This document shows positions 37,957-48,809 of a DNA stretch of 64,000 bases, piece after piece. The translations under genes were made by a program, and so were the position numbers. The DNA lies in NCBI GenBank assembly GCA_013433145.1, contig CM024174.1:7906336-7970335 (forward strand), read 5' to 3'. Source of the stretch: Ascaris suum (taxonomy: Eukaryota > Nematoda > Chromadorea > Rhabditida > Ascarididae). The first letter of the stretch is position 1; each line of letters opens with the position of its first letter. The notes under the pieces were generated by a model that saw nothing but the letters and a program-made list of their open reading frames with translations, did not search any database and had not been told where the DNA came from.

Positions 37957-39591
37957 CTAAACAAGCACTGTGAAACTAAGCGTGATATTGGAAACGTTTT
38001 TTGCTGGGGATCAAGACAACAAACGCTAGTGGTGACCCCTGCAATGGTTGATAGTCAGGGAGCGACCAAGGATGACAACCCGCGACGTGCCAATTGGAGC
38101 GGGGAGGAAATTCGCATCCTCGTGAACAGACAGCTCCAGTTCCCTTTCTTTCCGTTTAGTAAACACATCGTGGATCCGAATTCGCCTTCGCAACTACTTC
38201 AGTGAAATCTCAGGTGACTTTGTAATTACTACTTCACAGACCAATTTCAGTTGGTGAAGGGAAAGACAAATAACCGAATAAAATTTCGTTTGGCAAGCAA
38301 TTGACAAAGGCGCTGGCATCTAACACTGCTACTTCCACCGAACTGTCCACCAAGCATGGCAGTGGAATCCTCCGTATGTTCATTCATCCTCGAAAACAAC
38401 TTTATGTCGACGACAAGAGTATGCGGAATTGTGGAACATTTCAAGTGCGGCCACCTACAAACTATCCGTCCAAAATGTACGCATTAATACGAGGCAAATT
38501 TTCTGTAAAAAGTGAACGTGCGAGCAAACAAGGCCGGAAAAAACACATGGAGCTAGGGAATAAACGAATTGCGTTCTTAACTAAGGGCTTGGGAAATAAG
38601 CAACTCAATAGCAGATGCATCGAAAGAAGGGTCAAATTCTCTGATACCAAAGCATGGCAAAGAAAAATATTAATGACGGCGAATGCAGAAATTCAGTCAG
38701 GAACATCATCTAACATGAGTGCTTTTGCATAGAGGATGAAGACTGCCTTTATGAACAGAGAAGATTCGCAAACAACTTTACCTTGTTATCATGACCTGAA
38801 GAAAAATACACAGTTGCTCTGAATTTACTCACACTAATTGGAGTAATGTGGAGTACGATGATTTGGGCATATCCATCCCCCCTCCCCCACTCTTTGTGAA
38901 TACTGACGTTCACCCAAGACCTCCTCAAACCACATCGTTTTCGACTCGAGCAAATTGAAAAACTTATGCCAATCTTGCTCCATCAGCTCATATTGGCAAA
39001 GTTCAATATTGCTTCACACACTGCATACCATGACCTTGCTGACAGAAAATTTGGGATACTTGTAATACTTTCGATGCATCACAGAAAAATCCTGTAGTTT
39101 TGCACCGATAGTCGTCGCCTACCAATTGGCAATAATTCGGACGCGACTAAATCTAGTCTGAAACCGAGTATATATTTCAACAACCTCGATGGCCTCGATG
39201 GGCTATCGATCAAGTGCATTCGGTTAAAGCGAAGCATCGATTGCAACTGAAAAAAGGGCAATTCATTGTTGAAGAATATTTCGTGATTCCCATTCGTACT
39301 TTTTTTTTAAAAAATGCATGTTCAACTACTGCAAAATATGGCAATATGACTAGAGGAAAAAGAAATTCAAGCTCTTCAACTACAAGAGACCTTGTATGGC
39401 TCTGAAACTGACGCCGAAATACCGACAACTCCTCTGCTTAGAAAAGTAACACATTCGTACCCTTCACATCATTTATCGAACACGAACATAATTAATGAGT
39501 GAGAGCGAGATTTCTAAGACGACCACGAGAAAACAATGCCAGTGGTTAGAATCGCGCACTGGCTGTGAACATTCACGAATCAGCGTGCCAC

Positions 39592-42500
39592 CTTAGGATT
39601 AACTCCTCTTCAAACATACTTGTCGTCAACCGACTGCCGCTTTCTGTTAAGGCGATGCGCCAATCAAAAGCCCCAATATCGATCTCTCCCCTAACTGGAG
39701 ATGCCACCCTGTCAATTATAAACGTGTCGCCAGCTGCTGAAAACAGCTTCAATGGCCAACATTGTACATATTGTTATTCGTCTGCTGCACCTTTCTCGTC
39801 TTATCGTGTATAATTTGCCCATGTGCTGAAAACTGCCGGTTTTGTACCCTTCCCGCCTTCATCTCTGGGAACTTTCACCAAAAGGATATTCGACGAATAC
39901 TACAATGTTACCATTATGTGGTTTCCGGTGATATCATCCAGGTTCCTCCACCCATAAAGGCGACATTCTTTACATCGTCACATCAATCAACGGCAACAGA
40001 CTGTTTCCCACCGCATCATGGAATGCCTGCCCAGAAACGGCAAGACGTTTCTCAACTGTCTTCTCAAAAAAAAAGAAAAAAAAAAGAATGCAAGTCCCGA
40101 ATCAAGCAAATCGATTTTCATCCTCACACCGACAAAACCCATTTGTTTATGTGACTATGTTAGAAGCCGCTTGCAGTAACTATTTGCTGACTTGGTTTCT
40201 GAATACGTGGCCCTCAAAATGCTCTACAAATCAGCTTTAGAGCTGGCCTATAATGCCCTGATTAGGGCCTCAAGGAAGTGCCATGAAATTATACTCTGGA
40301 TGGTGCCTTTCCGTCGAGGTTCGGCGTTTATCTACGTTACACTGGAAGAGGGGATAGTGGAAGTATACAAATCAAACTGCTCTATAACTTATAAACTTTT
40401 GGCATCTTCTGCATTAGACAGGCAACAAGAATGCACATTCCCAAACGAATCACTGTCACTCAGACGTCACAACAACGACTCCTGTCAGTGCCCAGCAGTC
40501 AGCTTTTCCAGCCCAATCAACTTGGTGACCCTTTCCCAACAGGCAGCTATCGCAGTCCCACATAACATCGTAGGTCTCAGAGCATCAGCAATTCGCGACG
40601 ACCATTGCTGATAGCATGTAACAAGCCGGTATACAGTGAATCGCAAGTATAAAACTATGTTTTGCACCCTGCAAGAGACAGACAGCGGAATGAACCAAAA
40701 AGACTAAATGATGTGTTAAAACCTTGCCGTTTTGAGATTCCGAAGGAACAACTGGAAGACAAGGCGAATCGCTACCAGGACTTCTACCATGCCTCTCCAC
40801 CAATGCGACACCGCAGCTATCAACGCTCGTGGCAGGCTTCACAGGAAACTTAGGAACCTGAAACGCATCGGCGTCAACAAAACATCAAAGTCCGAACTTG
40901 CCGGACACTCCCCTTAAAGGAGGGCAGCTCTGTCCAGTGTCCCTCGTCACTGAAAGCGAAAAAAGAAAATGTGATTTGGTAGAACAACCTTGCAATGAAA
41001 TAAATCTTCCATTGTCGTCCTGCACAATTTCTCGATTAATGAGTCACCAGCAGTTCCACAGTTTTCGGATTACTCGTGTCCAGGCAGACAACAGTAAGTG
41101 AGCGGGCTGATGACTGCCCTCCAATCAGCTCAACAAAGCTTCGGTGCTGTGGCAAACTGTGTTTTATCAAAGTGAAGGTTCTCCCAGGTGAAGAAAATGC
41201 TTTGCCTGCCAGATGAGAAAAACTTGCTGGAAATGAAGCAATGAGTGCAGTGAGTTATCCACATCGAAATCAAACCAACTCGCAGAGATGACGCAAGGTT
41301 CGCCTTGCAGGTCTGCGCCCTCCTATTCCCCCCCCCCCTTTCTTTTTCTCATCATACAAGAGCAAAGTTCGTGCACACATTGCAAGAAAAAAAGAGCAGA
41401 AATAACCAACGGTCTCATGAACAGAATTTTTCAGCAACTGTTGAATTATGACTGTTAGTTGTCAAAAACCGTGCCCTGTAATAGTCCAACTTTCCCTTCA
41501 ACTGAAGTATACGGCTTTTCAAGAGACTTCTGCTCGAGATGAAGCAACGTGACGAGATTGCATTCAGAATTCTATAAACGGATTGCAATGTAAATTAAAT
41601 GCTTGACAATAACGAACAGTCCACCTGTTATAATGCACCTAAGAGTTTGCAAAACGTCCACGGCAATTTCGAAACAACTGGGATTGAGCGATAAATACCG
41701 AGGCATTCTCATATAAAAACCATGCACTTTACTGCAAACAGAACGTCGCACCAATCTAACTGATCGAAATGGGCGTTCATGACTGACTCTTGAAAAAAAA
41801 CGGGACATCATCATCCGTCAAGCAGCAGATGCTGAGTGCATGGCATCCGCAATGAGCCTTCCATCAATCAGCTTCGCGTGATCGCAGGTGGGGATTAGTC
41901 CCGAATTTCTGTGCACTCCAACATGCATTCATTCGCTTCATTTCTAGTGGACTAGCCTTCTTCTATACTTCAAGAGAATCCTATGACCCACTTGCTAATG
42001 TTCAACAGGAATTGCTAAGGTTGCCGAACCTCTGTTTCATCTTATGTACGTATGGGAAATGAAAATCTACAGGCGACTATGAAGAAAGCGAACGCCCTAT
42101 GAAGCCGCATTGCCTTTGACGCTCTTCTTCCTAGAGCCGCATCGATGTCTCTTGCCTCACTCTCGCACTATTAAGGTGGCAATCCGATCAACTCGCTCAA
42201 GGCAAGAATGCAGTGTCGAATATTCGCGCATACGTCCGCCCCTCCGCCATTCCCCTTCCCCCACCCTATCTTTTAGCAGTGAACAGTGAACAACGTCGAA
42301 TGCTGGGAAATAACTTTCTGAACTGGCCACTTTTATCTATTTTTCTCTCATATCCAATCACCTCGAGCCCATTTTTAGTTCTCCACTACGCAACGCACTA
42401 CTCCGTCGCCAACTTTCAGGTGACGACGACCGCTCCTATGTCCTATAGCGGATAACATTAAGCTTTTATTAATTGTACCTACAACTGCGACTTCTTAGTT

Positions 42501-44942
42501 ACCGAACCTTCCGATGGCATGCACCCTACCTCCATTCGATGACGCGAGCCTCCGACCGAAAACTTAACGAGAAATGCAACAAATCTAGAGAAATAATGCA
42601 CACTGCGAATGTTGTAATACTTATGGGCGAGCGCCGCTCCAACTCCCTGCCAGATAATTCTTTCGCTAGCATCTCCGAACCTGTTGCATAACTATTCACT
42701 CCCACTTTCTCCTCTCCCCTTCCTTCCTCCCAACATTCGCTCATTTCCGATTCTTATTTTCTGAACGGATCTAGTATGTGATTGAATGCGGAGTCAGCAT
42801 TTTTGGACAACAAATAGATCAGATGCAGCTTCCTGACGAGCGATGAACAATGGATTGTACTTCCGCTGATCATGCCGTATCTTTATCTGGCATAAAAGAA
42901 GTGCTCTTTAATATACCATACTGTATTTATGCTTAAATATGACATCGTCTGCACCTCATGAGCAAAACAGTACCGCACTGCACCATGAGCAAAACCAAAA
43001 CCCGCCGTCCCCTACCATGATGTATCTAAGTCAAAAGTTTTCATTGCATAAGAACTCAACCTGACAATTGTTTATTCGTTACGCAAAAAGATGACAACAT
43101 TCAGACATGTCACACGAAAAAAACGATGCAAATCAACAAGAAATTAAACCAAATGCAGTGAACATGTGAGCAATCCGACTCATTTACGTTATTACAGCAC
43201 AGCAAGTGAAGTGAAATTTCACTGCCCTTTGATATGATCACAACAGATACGAGATTGCGATTGGCTTCTCGTCGTTGAAATGTCCGTTAACTTCACCGAT
43301 ATACTCCTGTCGGTTCACGAGTACAAACGACGCGTGAAGTGCACGTACACATATGCACATCCATATTATATACAACGGAAGTGATGACTCGAATCGGTGA
43401 ACAAAAAGTTTGAAGGAAAATGAAAGCAACTTGTGCTGAATGTGACAAAGAAATAACAACAAAGGCTGCCACACCATACCTGACATGTCCTGTTCCGACG
43501 TTTGGTGGTTATGACGCTCTAGAAGATCATAGTATGACGCCTTCAGATACATCATTTGTGAATATCCACTGCCACACCCGTCAAGTGTGATTAAGTTTCC
43601 GACAAAGGTGACAGAGATGAATTACGTATGCACAGAGCACGCCTGCTGCGTCCGGTTTCAAGAGTCGTTTACCTCTACTACCGTAACTCACTAAGCTTTT
43701 GTTCCAAACTGCACATTGCTGCAGCTGCCACAAAATTCTAGGATTGCTGCGAGCATGTGACATAGTTTGGGATGACAAGGCGTAGAACGGAACGCATACT
43801 TTTATCACGACGTCCGCACCATTCCTAGCGTCTCATGTCCCTTCCGAAAATTCGATGTTTGCACAACTGAATATGCAACTAGCTACTCACCTTGCGCTCA
43901 GGACCGAAAGGGCCGACTTGTCTCATATATTCTTCCATTTCCTCTACGCTGATATGCATGTCGTTTAAGACGATGCTGGCGTCAAGAAAGTTCGGTTGCA
44001 GTCTTCCTGCTGAAAAATGCACAAATTACGACAAGACAACGACACTGCTCAAGAAGGAGAATGTAGCCACGGAAGGGCGAGGAAGAAAGTGGGGCAGGGA
44101 GCGGGGGGGGGGGGGGGGAAGGGAGGGTGGGGGCGGGGCAGAGGGAATGGATGGGACAGTGAACCATACGCACTTTCCTTAATCTTAGTTGACACATGAG
44201 GTTACCACCTTGAATATATCCTTGCTCCATACACGTGCAATAGATCCTTCTCTTGGATGTGGCTCGTGGCCAATTTCACTTTAATGGTCATCTGAACTTC
44301 GGGCGTTCTTTTGTCGTTGAAAGAATGGAAGCAGATGAGCTTAAATTTTACTTTTTATTTTTCAAAGTCCTTCTATATACAAAATAGCTTTTTCGATGTT
44401 GCCACGTTCGAAAAATTTAGCCGCTGATTACTGCGTTGCCGGCATTCCCTCACTTTCCCGCACGCGCCATTCTGCTCAGTTTAGGACACCAAGCGCAAGG
44501 ATATCAAACACTGTTGACATGTATTCTATAGCAATTACCGAGATCACAAACCCGCCCAAAAATCCGGCAGCAACCTTCCAGTTATTTCCGACCTACTGAA
44601 CTTTATCCTCCCTCACGTTTTTCTCTTCAATGACGTCTCCATTCGAGTGGCAACCAGGCCTCTTGGTAAACCTATCACTGTGACAGGTCTACCAAGAGGC
44701 CCCTTTAGGTAAGTATACCGCCGTTTAGGGTCTAGAAGAGCTAAAATCAAACCATGTTCAGCAACCATCTTTGCACGCAGCCACATCTGTTGCAGGTACT
44801 TCCGCATGACATCAGCCAGCACATTGAATGCACGCGTGCCTGCGCGAGCGAATCCAGTGTTAAGGGTTACGCGTGCAGCGGCCCGTCGAATCTGTTCTCG
44901 GGCATACTCTTCGACCATATCGATTACACGATGAGACGTCAT
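39592..44942 (-). CDS. taf-3: Transcription initiation factor TFIID subunit 3 (TAF3) homologue, N-terminal part
   Basis: TAF3 pairs with TAF10 through a histone fold and helps anchor TFIID at promoters in the nucleus. Exons: 44942-44753, 44009-43891, 40857-40723, 40341-40295, 40154-40130 (tentative), 40059 or 40062-39974, 39864-39848 (tentative) and 39736-39592, all phase-continuous. Residues about 5-64 form the bromodomain-associated histone fold (VLADVMRKYLQQ, then AEHAGRLQPNFLD). Residues about 76-110 carry the TAF3-like EEMEEYMRQVGPFGPERK and VPKFPVKP. A later TSTERHHP motif resembles the conserved ER-x-E(Y/H)IP segment. The ATG lies four bases after CTTTCAG, which fits spliced-leader addition. 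Intron 2 is about 3 kb. TAF8 is the main alternative, but the VPKFPV segment favours TAF3. No PHD finger was found, so the 3' end is missing or the domain is absent. Confidence 0.8.
41338..41348. repeat. Poly-C tract in TAF3 intron 2
   Basis: An 11-base C run followed by TTTCTTTTTCTC, inside the long second intron of the TAF3 gene. The rest of that intron (40858-43890) holds no other feature I can support. Confidence 0.9.
44103..44138 (+). other. G-rich tract with quadruplex potential
   Basis: Sixteen consecutive G residues are followed by AA and the runs GGG, GGG, GGGGG and GGGG separated by single bases, which satisfies the usual four-tract quadruplex pattern. It lies in the first intron of the TAF3 gene, on the strand opposite the transcript, so the RNA would carry the C-rich complement. 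Confidence 0.8.
44657..44701. repeat. Short near-perfect palindrome in TAF3 intron 1
   Basis: GGCCTCTTGGTAAACCTATCA is followed, after two bases, by its reverse complement with two mismatches. A 21-bp-arm hairpin with almost no loop is predicted in DNA or RNA. It could be a miniature foldback element; no flanking duplication was recognised. Confidence 0.7.
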
Positions 44943-44946
44943 AACG

Positions 44947-44948
44947 CT
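44947..44948 (-). promoter_or_regulatory. Likely spliced-leader (trans-splice) acceptor of TAF3
   Basis: The minus strand reads GGCTGCTTTCAG, then CGTT, then the ATG of TAF3. An acceptor of nematode consensus four bases before the start codon, with no in-frame upstream coding, is typical of spliced-leader addition. An ordinary intron in the 5' UTR is the alternative. Confidence 0.5.
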
Positions 44949-45309
44949 GAAAGCAGCCGAAACGAAAGATCCGAACGTTTTTTCGTCAGGAAGAAACTAA
45001 AGCTTGCAATCTTTGCAAAACAGGAAATAAACGATTGCAGCCAACGAGAGCGGAATCGGGATGAATGGAACTGAAAGGGTATGACGCATCCCCATGTGAA
45101 ACTGTGGTACGGATATGGGAACGTTACAAATAAGAAACGGCGGGGATGGAGAAAGGCAAGAAACGGCGAATCCCAGTGGAACGTAAGAACGTTGTACTTC
45201 TCACGTAGAACAAGCAAAACAAAATATGTTCACGTAGATCCACACGCAACACACGCATGCACTTACAAATACGCATCGCACGAACGCATTCGAGTGGAGG
45301 TCGACGCAC

Positions 45310-45564
45310 TTAGCCACAAGCGCACGCGCACAGGGGAGACGGAGAGAGACCGCGCGCGTCCACGGAGAGCGGCGCGGTAGTGGTCACTAGGCAATAAAAA
45401 TGTCGCAGTAAATATGAAAATATACCGCAAGGAAACAAAATTCTAAAGACGCATTTCAACACATTTTGAAGAGCATTGAATGCTCTATCAGAATCATTAA
45501 TAAGCTGAGACGAAAACAAGAACTTTTCTATAAGATCAATTTCTTATGTGACGCGCAATTGACA
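45310..45564 (+). repeat. Left terminal inverted repeat
   Basis: The outer half is GC-rich (CGCACGCGCACAGGGGAGACGG). The inner half is AT-rich and contains GAGCATTGAATGCTC, a small palindrome. Similarity fades outside 45310, although weak matches may extend about 40 bp further. Confidence 0.85.
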
Positions 45565-45755
45565 AAAATTGCAGGGTCACCGATATATCAGGGCCTATAA
45601 GTGCATAAAGGAGCAAGATTTGGAAAGAATGACTAGACACATCTTAAAGAGCATTGAATGCTCTATCAGAGTCATTAATAAGCTGAGACAAAAACAAGAA
45701 CCTTTCTATAAGATCAATTTCTTATGCGATGTGCAATTGCCATAAATTTCATTGT
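45461..45755 (+). repeat. Tandem partial duplication of the inner repeat arm
   Basis: The block from about 45461 to 45575 (GAGCATTGAATGCTCTATCA through TTCTTATGTGACGCGCAATT) recurs at about 45639-45755 in the same orientation, offset by 178 bp, with scattered substitutions. Only the left end of the element has this second copy. Confidence 0.85.
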
Positions 45756-47053
45756 CGCGTTATGCATTATCTTATGCGTTACTCTCGTGCATTCGTGAGA
45801 CTGTGTTCTTATTGGTGAATTGACTTCATGAAATGACCCTCGGCAGTTTAATGAAATGACCCAATCGTTCTTGAGTTGCATTAAGCTCCCTGTGGCTCTT
45901 CATGAATGGATCTTTCGTGCGATTGTTATATGCATCGGTTATGAATTCTTCAGTTCGACAGTTCCAGGTTTCCATCACTTCATTTCTTTCCCGTATAGGC
46001 ATACCGATAGCGGGCATTGTAAGTTCGTTTGATGGTAGAAAGCCAATCGACACTTTCAGTGTCTAGTTCATTGCACTGACATAGTTTGATTACATGCAGC
46101 ACTTGCTCTCCGACATAGACAAGTCAGGATTGTGAAGGAAAAAGCAGCTCGAAGGCCACATGCTCCCAATTCGAAGAATTGCGAATTACATGGCAGGCGA
46201 CCACAGATGGTCGCAAAGCAGGAAACCTTCAATGTAAGCAGTCATTTCAAGTGCGCAACTCCAGCCAAAGAAGCCAGCCAATTCGTAAGATGTGGAGGAG
46301 ATGGTAAAGAAGATGGGGCTATCAAGAGCACTCGTTTCGAGCCACTAGTCTAGAATGGCTGCATAACGTTTAGAAGAAGTACTTGGCTCACGTGCAAGTT
46401 ACCTGTTCACCGACTCGTGTTCATTCCAAGTCGATCAAGAAACCAGGGGAATGAGTGACGGTGCAGTCAGAGGTGATGGCAATTGTTTTTACACCCAGCA
46501 TCATGGTGAGCAATTTCTCGCATCCGAAGCGTTCCAAGGGCACTGCCTGTCGAAACAAAGTTTGCGCATTCGACAATGCAACCTATGATTAAGTCGACTA
46601 AAGCGGATCGGAAGCTTGATAACGACATAAGCCGCGTGCAGTGCTCAACCTTCAGAAAGTTAGTGGGCAAGGCATTTTTGCACAGTGCCGTTAGGACGTT
46701 AAAGGCTGCGCCAAGCATGCTTATTTCGCACAAGAAAGGTTCCTTACAAGGCAAATTCGCGTGAGCATTAGATAGCGAGCGATTCATTTCGAATTTCAGA
46801 GCACCCGCGTGTTGCATCAAGGGAACGGGGTGTCATCACCCAGATATCCCATCGACTCTCATCATCTTCACCATATCGCAAAAGAGTGAGCTTTGGATAA
46901 TTATCGTTTTGAATGTAATAAAACAATTCACTGCTTCACAGGAATCCCTAAACAATGCTTTAAAATGAGAGTTCAGATCATAAATGAGTGTGAGTACATT
47001 TCAGAGATGTTCATATCCACGGCCACGTATAACAGTGTGGGCGAAGTGCTGTA

Positions 47054-47302
47054 ATGGAAATGGACATAGCGCTGAACGCTGTGGATACTCTGCGTCGGGG
47101 AGCCGACATTGACTCAATGGCTGCAGCGCCATGTTTCGACTTAGACATCTATATGTGCACTGCGACGGATGGAATCTGCCAAGGCTACTTTACTTTGAAT
47201 ACTTTCAACAGCCGTGATTTCGTCGATTTCATCGTTCCTCCCATCGATGCAGCTGGCAACTCTTCCATCTATAGCGATCCTGAGCCCTCCGCATCCAAGT
47301 AA
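47054..47302 (+). CDS. Gene-like open frame inside the inverted-repeat element
   Basis: An ATG-led frame of 82 codons ends in TAA. Its composition looks like a folded extracellular protein rather than random translation: it contains CFDLDIYMCTATDGICQGYF and an acidic C-terminal end. I recognise no family. It may be a captured host exon or part of the element's own gene. Its length alone is not significant. Confidence 0.25.
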   Translation: MEMDIALNAVDTLRRGADIDSMAAAPCFDLDIYMCTATDGICQGYFTLNTFNSRDFVDFIVPPIDAAGNSSIYSDPEPSASK

Positions 47303-47389
47303 CTACATATAGGCGACTCAGCGGGTCTTCCCCCCTTGTTGCGGCCTGCCGCGTGATCGTTTTACGTCTCTTGGTTACCACTAGAAGAT

Positions 47390-48220
47390 TTACTTAGTCC
47401 ATCTATAGTCATTTAACCTGGCTACGTGACCTGCCCACCCTAGTTTTCGTTTGTACATTTCTTCAACGATATTCTTCAATGCGGATCCAGAACGCAACTC
47501 TTCGTTTGTGGTGTGTTGCAATTTGTTGATGCTTTCCTTTCCCCTTTTCATTGCTCGCTGGGTCGCTGCTAGTTTGTTTTCTTCAGCGAGTGTGGTATTC
47601 CACGTTCCGCTCCTCACGGAAGAACAGGGATGGCCGTCGAAGTGAAGAGTTCTCCCTTTACGGACATTTTTATCATTGTGTCGTAATAGATATCGTTGAG
47701 CTTGGTGAATATTAGCCAATGCGCTCTTTTTCATCTACTTAATTCCTCACCCAAATCGCCTCTCATTTGCAAGTCTATCCTAAGTGTACAAACGGCTCAC
47801 AAGTTCGATATTTTCACTATCGAGCTTCATGGGAAACTAACGACAGAACGCATTTTTCATCCACTTCGTTTTGCATTTGCAAATGTTCAGCCCAGTTTTC
47901 TTGGCATTCTTGTTGCGCTCGTTCAGTGAATATTGCAAGTTTTTTGGGGTCATCGGTAATTAGTACCATTTCGTCCGAAAAGAGAAGCATTTGGAGTTAT
48001 TTGTTGAATACATTGAAATCATCTGCAGTCTCCATTTTTCTCAAGAGTCCTTCGAGAGTCGATAAGGATGACGGGGAACAAATGTCCCATTGTTTTGCGC
48101 CTGTTCCGGCTGACGAGGATAATTCGAAGAAATAGCTACATCTGGCTCGATAGGCCATATTCCTTGCATCCTTTTCCTCGCCGTCTCGTCAAACATAAAC
48201 AGCACATCTCTGATTTCTTC
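47390..48220 (-). pseudogene. RTE-type LINE reverse-transcriptase C-terminal fragment, decayed
   Basis: Reading the minus strand from about 48220 down to 47390, three frames must be combined. The segment near 47985-47940 reads LLFSDEMVLITDDPKKL, matching the catalytic block of non-LTR reverse transcriptases, with FADD changed to FSDE. It is followed, after a frameshift, by a residue pattern matching the CKKTGL(N/K)I region. The downstream frame (47734-47390) ends with the post-RT signature RKLGWAGHVARLNDYRWTK, typical of nematode RTE elements. The 5' endonuclease part is absent and several shifts and stops occur, so it is inactive. Confidence 0.85.
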
Positions 48221-48554
48221 CACAATAAGCTGTCAATTGAAGTAGCAACAAACTCGCGATGTTTCAAGACAGAGAGAGGATCACTTATTAAGTGCTTGAA
48301 GCAGCACAAAACTTGCGCTACTTATGTAACGTCTTTTCGCCATGATCCCTATCATATCTGAGACTTCTGATGTTTGCTTCACATCTCTAGAAGAGACCCA
48401 CGATCCTGTTGAGAAACGACATCTGTTGCCACTTCGAGTCAGTCATGGGGTTTCGGTGATTCGTCGATCGATTGCTTTCTTAAATCCCTCGCATATGTCA
48501 GCAGTGTCAACATACGTCAATCTCTGTAACGCATGTACTTCAGTCTACAAATTA

Positions 48555-48809
48555 TGTCAATTGCGCGTCATATAAGAAATTGATCTTATAGAAAAGTTCT
48601 TGTTTTTGTCTTAAATTATTAATGATTCTGATAGAGCATTCAATGCTCTTTAAGATATGTTGAAATTCGTCTTTAGAATTTTGTTTCCTTACGGTATATT
48701 TTCATATTTACAGCGACATTTTTGTTGCCGAGTGACCACTACCGCGCCGCTCTCCGTGGACGCGCGCGGTCTCTCTCCGTCTCCCCTGTGCGCGTGCGCT
48801 TGTGGCTAA
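48555..48809 (-). repeat. Right terminal inverted repeat
   Basis: The reverse complement of 45310-45564, with an identical arm length. The GC-rich half is outermost, as in the left arm. Confidence 0.85.

Larger units (their letters stand above)
45310..48809. mobile_element. 3.5 kb element bounded by 255 bp terminal inverted repeats
   Basis: The segment 45310-45564 is repeated, with few mismatches, as the reverse complement at 48555-48809. Both arms are 255 bp, starting with TTAGCCACAAGCGCACGCGC and ending in GACGCGCAATTGACA. Inside are a decayed RTE-type reverse transcriptase tail (minus, about 47.4-48.2 kb), a gene-like plus-strand frame (47054-47302), and a further partial direct copy of the inner arm at 45639-45755. 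No transposase was recognised and no clear target-site duplication was found. It could be a non-autonomous foldback transposon that captured other sequence, or an inverted pair of a smaller repeat flanking unrelated insertions. Confidence 0.75.

Noticed and set aside
39791..39825. Exon-like segment between two TAF3 exons (after TTTTCAG)
   Set aside because: In the phase required by the neighbouring exons it contains a stop codon.
40662..40853. Plus-strand open frame rich in charged residues
   Set aside because: It is the antisense of TAF3 exon 3, which has the better splice sites and recognisable sequence.
43481..43569. Minus-strand segment reading like a TAF3 'ER' motif (LLERHNHQTSEQDMS)
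   Set aside because: Its entering phase does not match TAF3 exon 2, and the exon at 40857-40723 continues the protein in phase with the expected VPKFPV motif.
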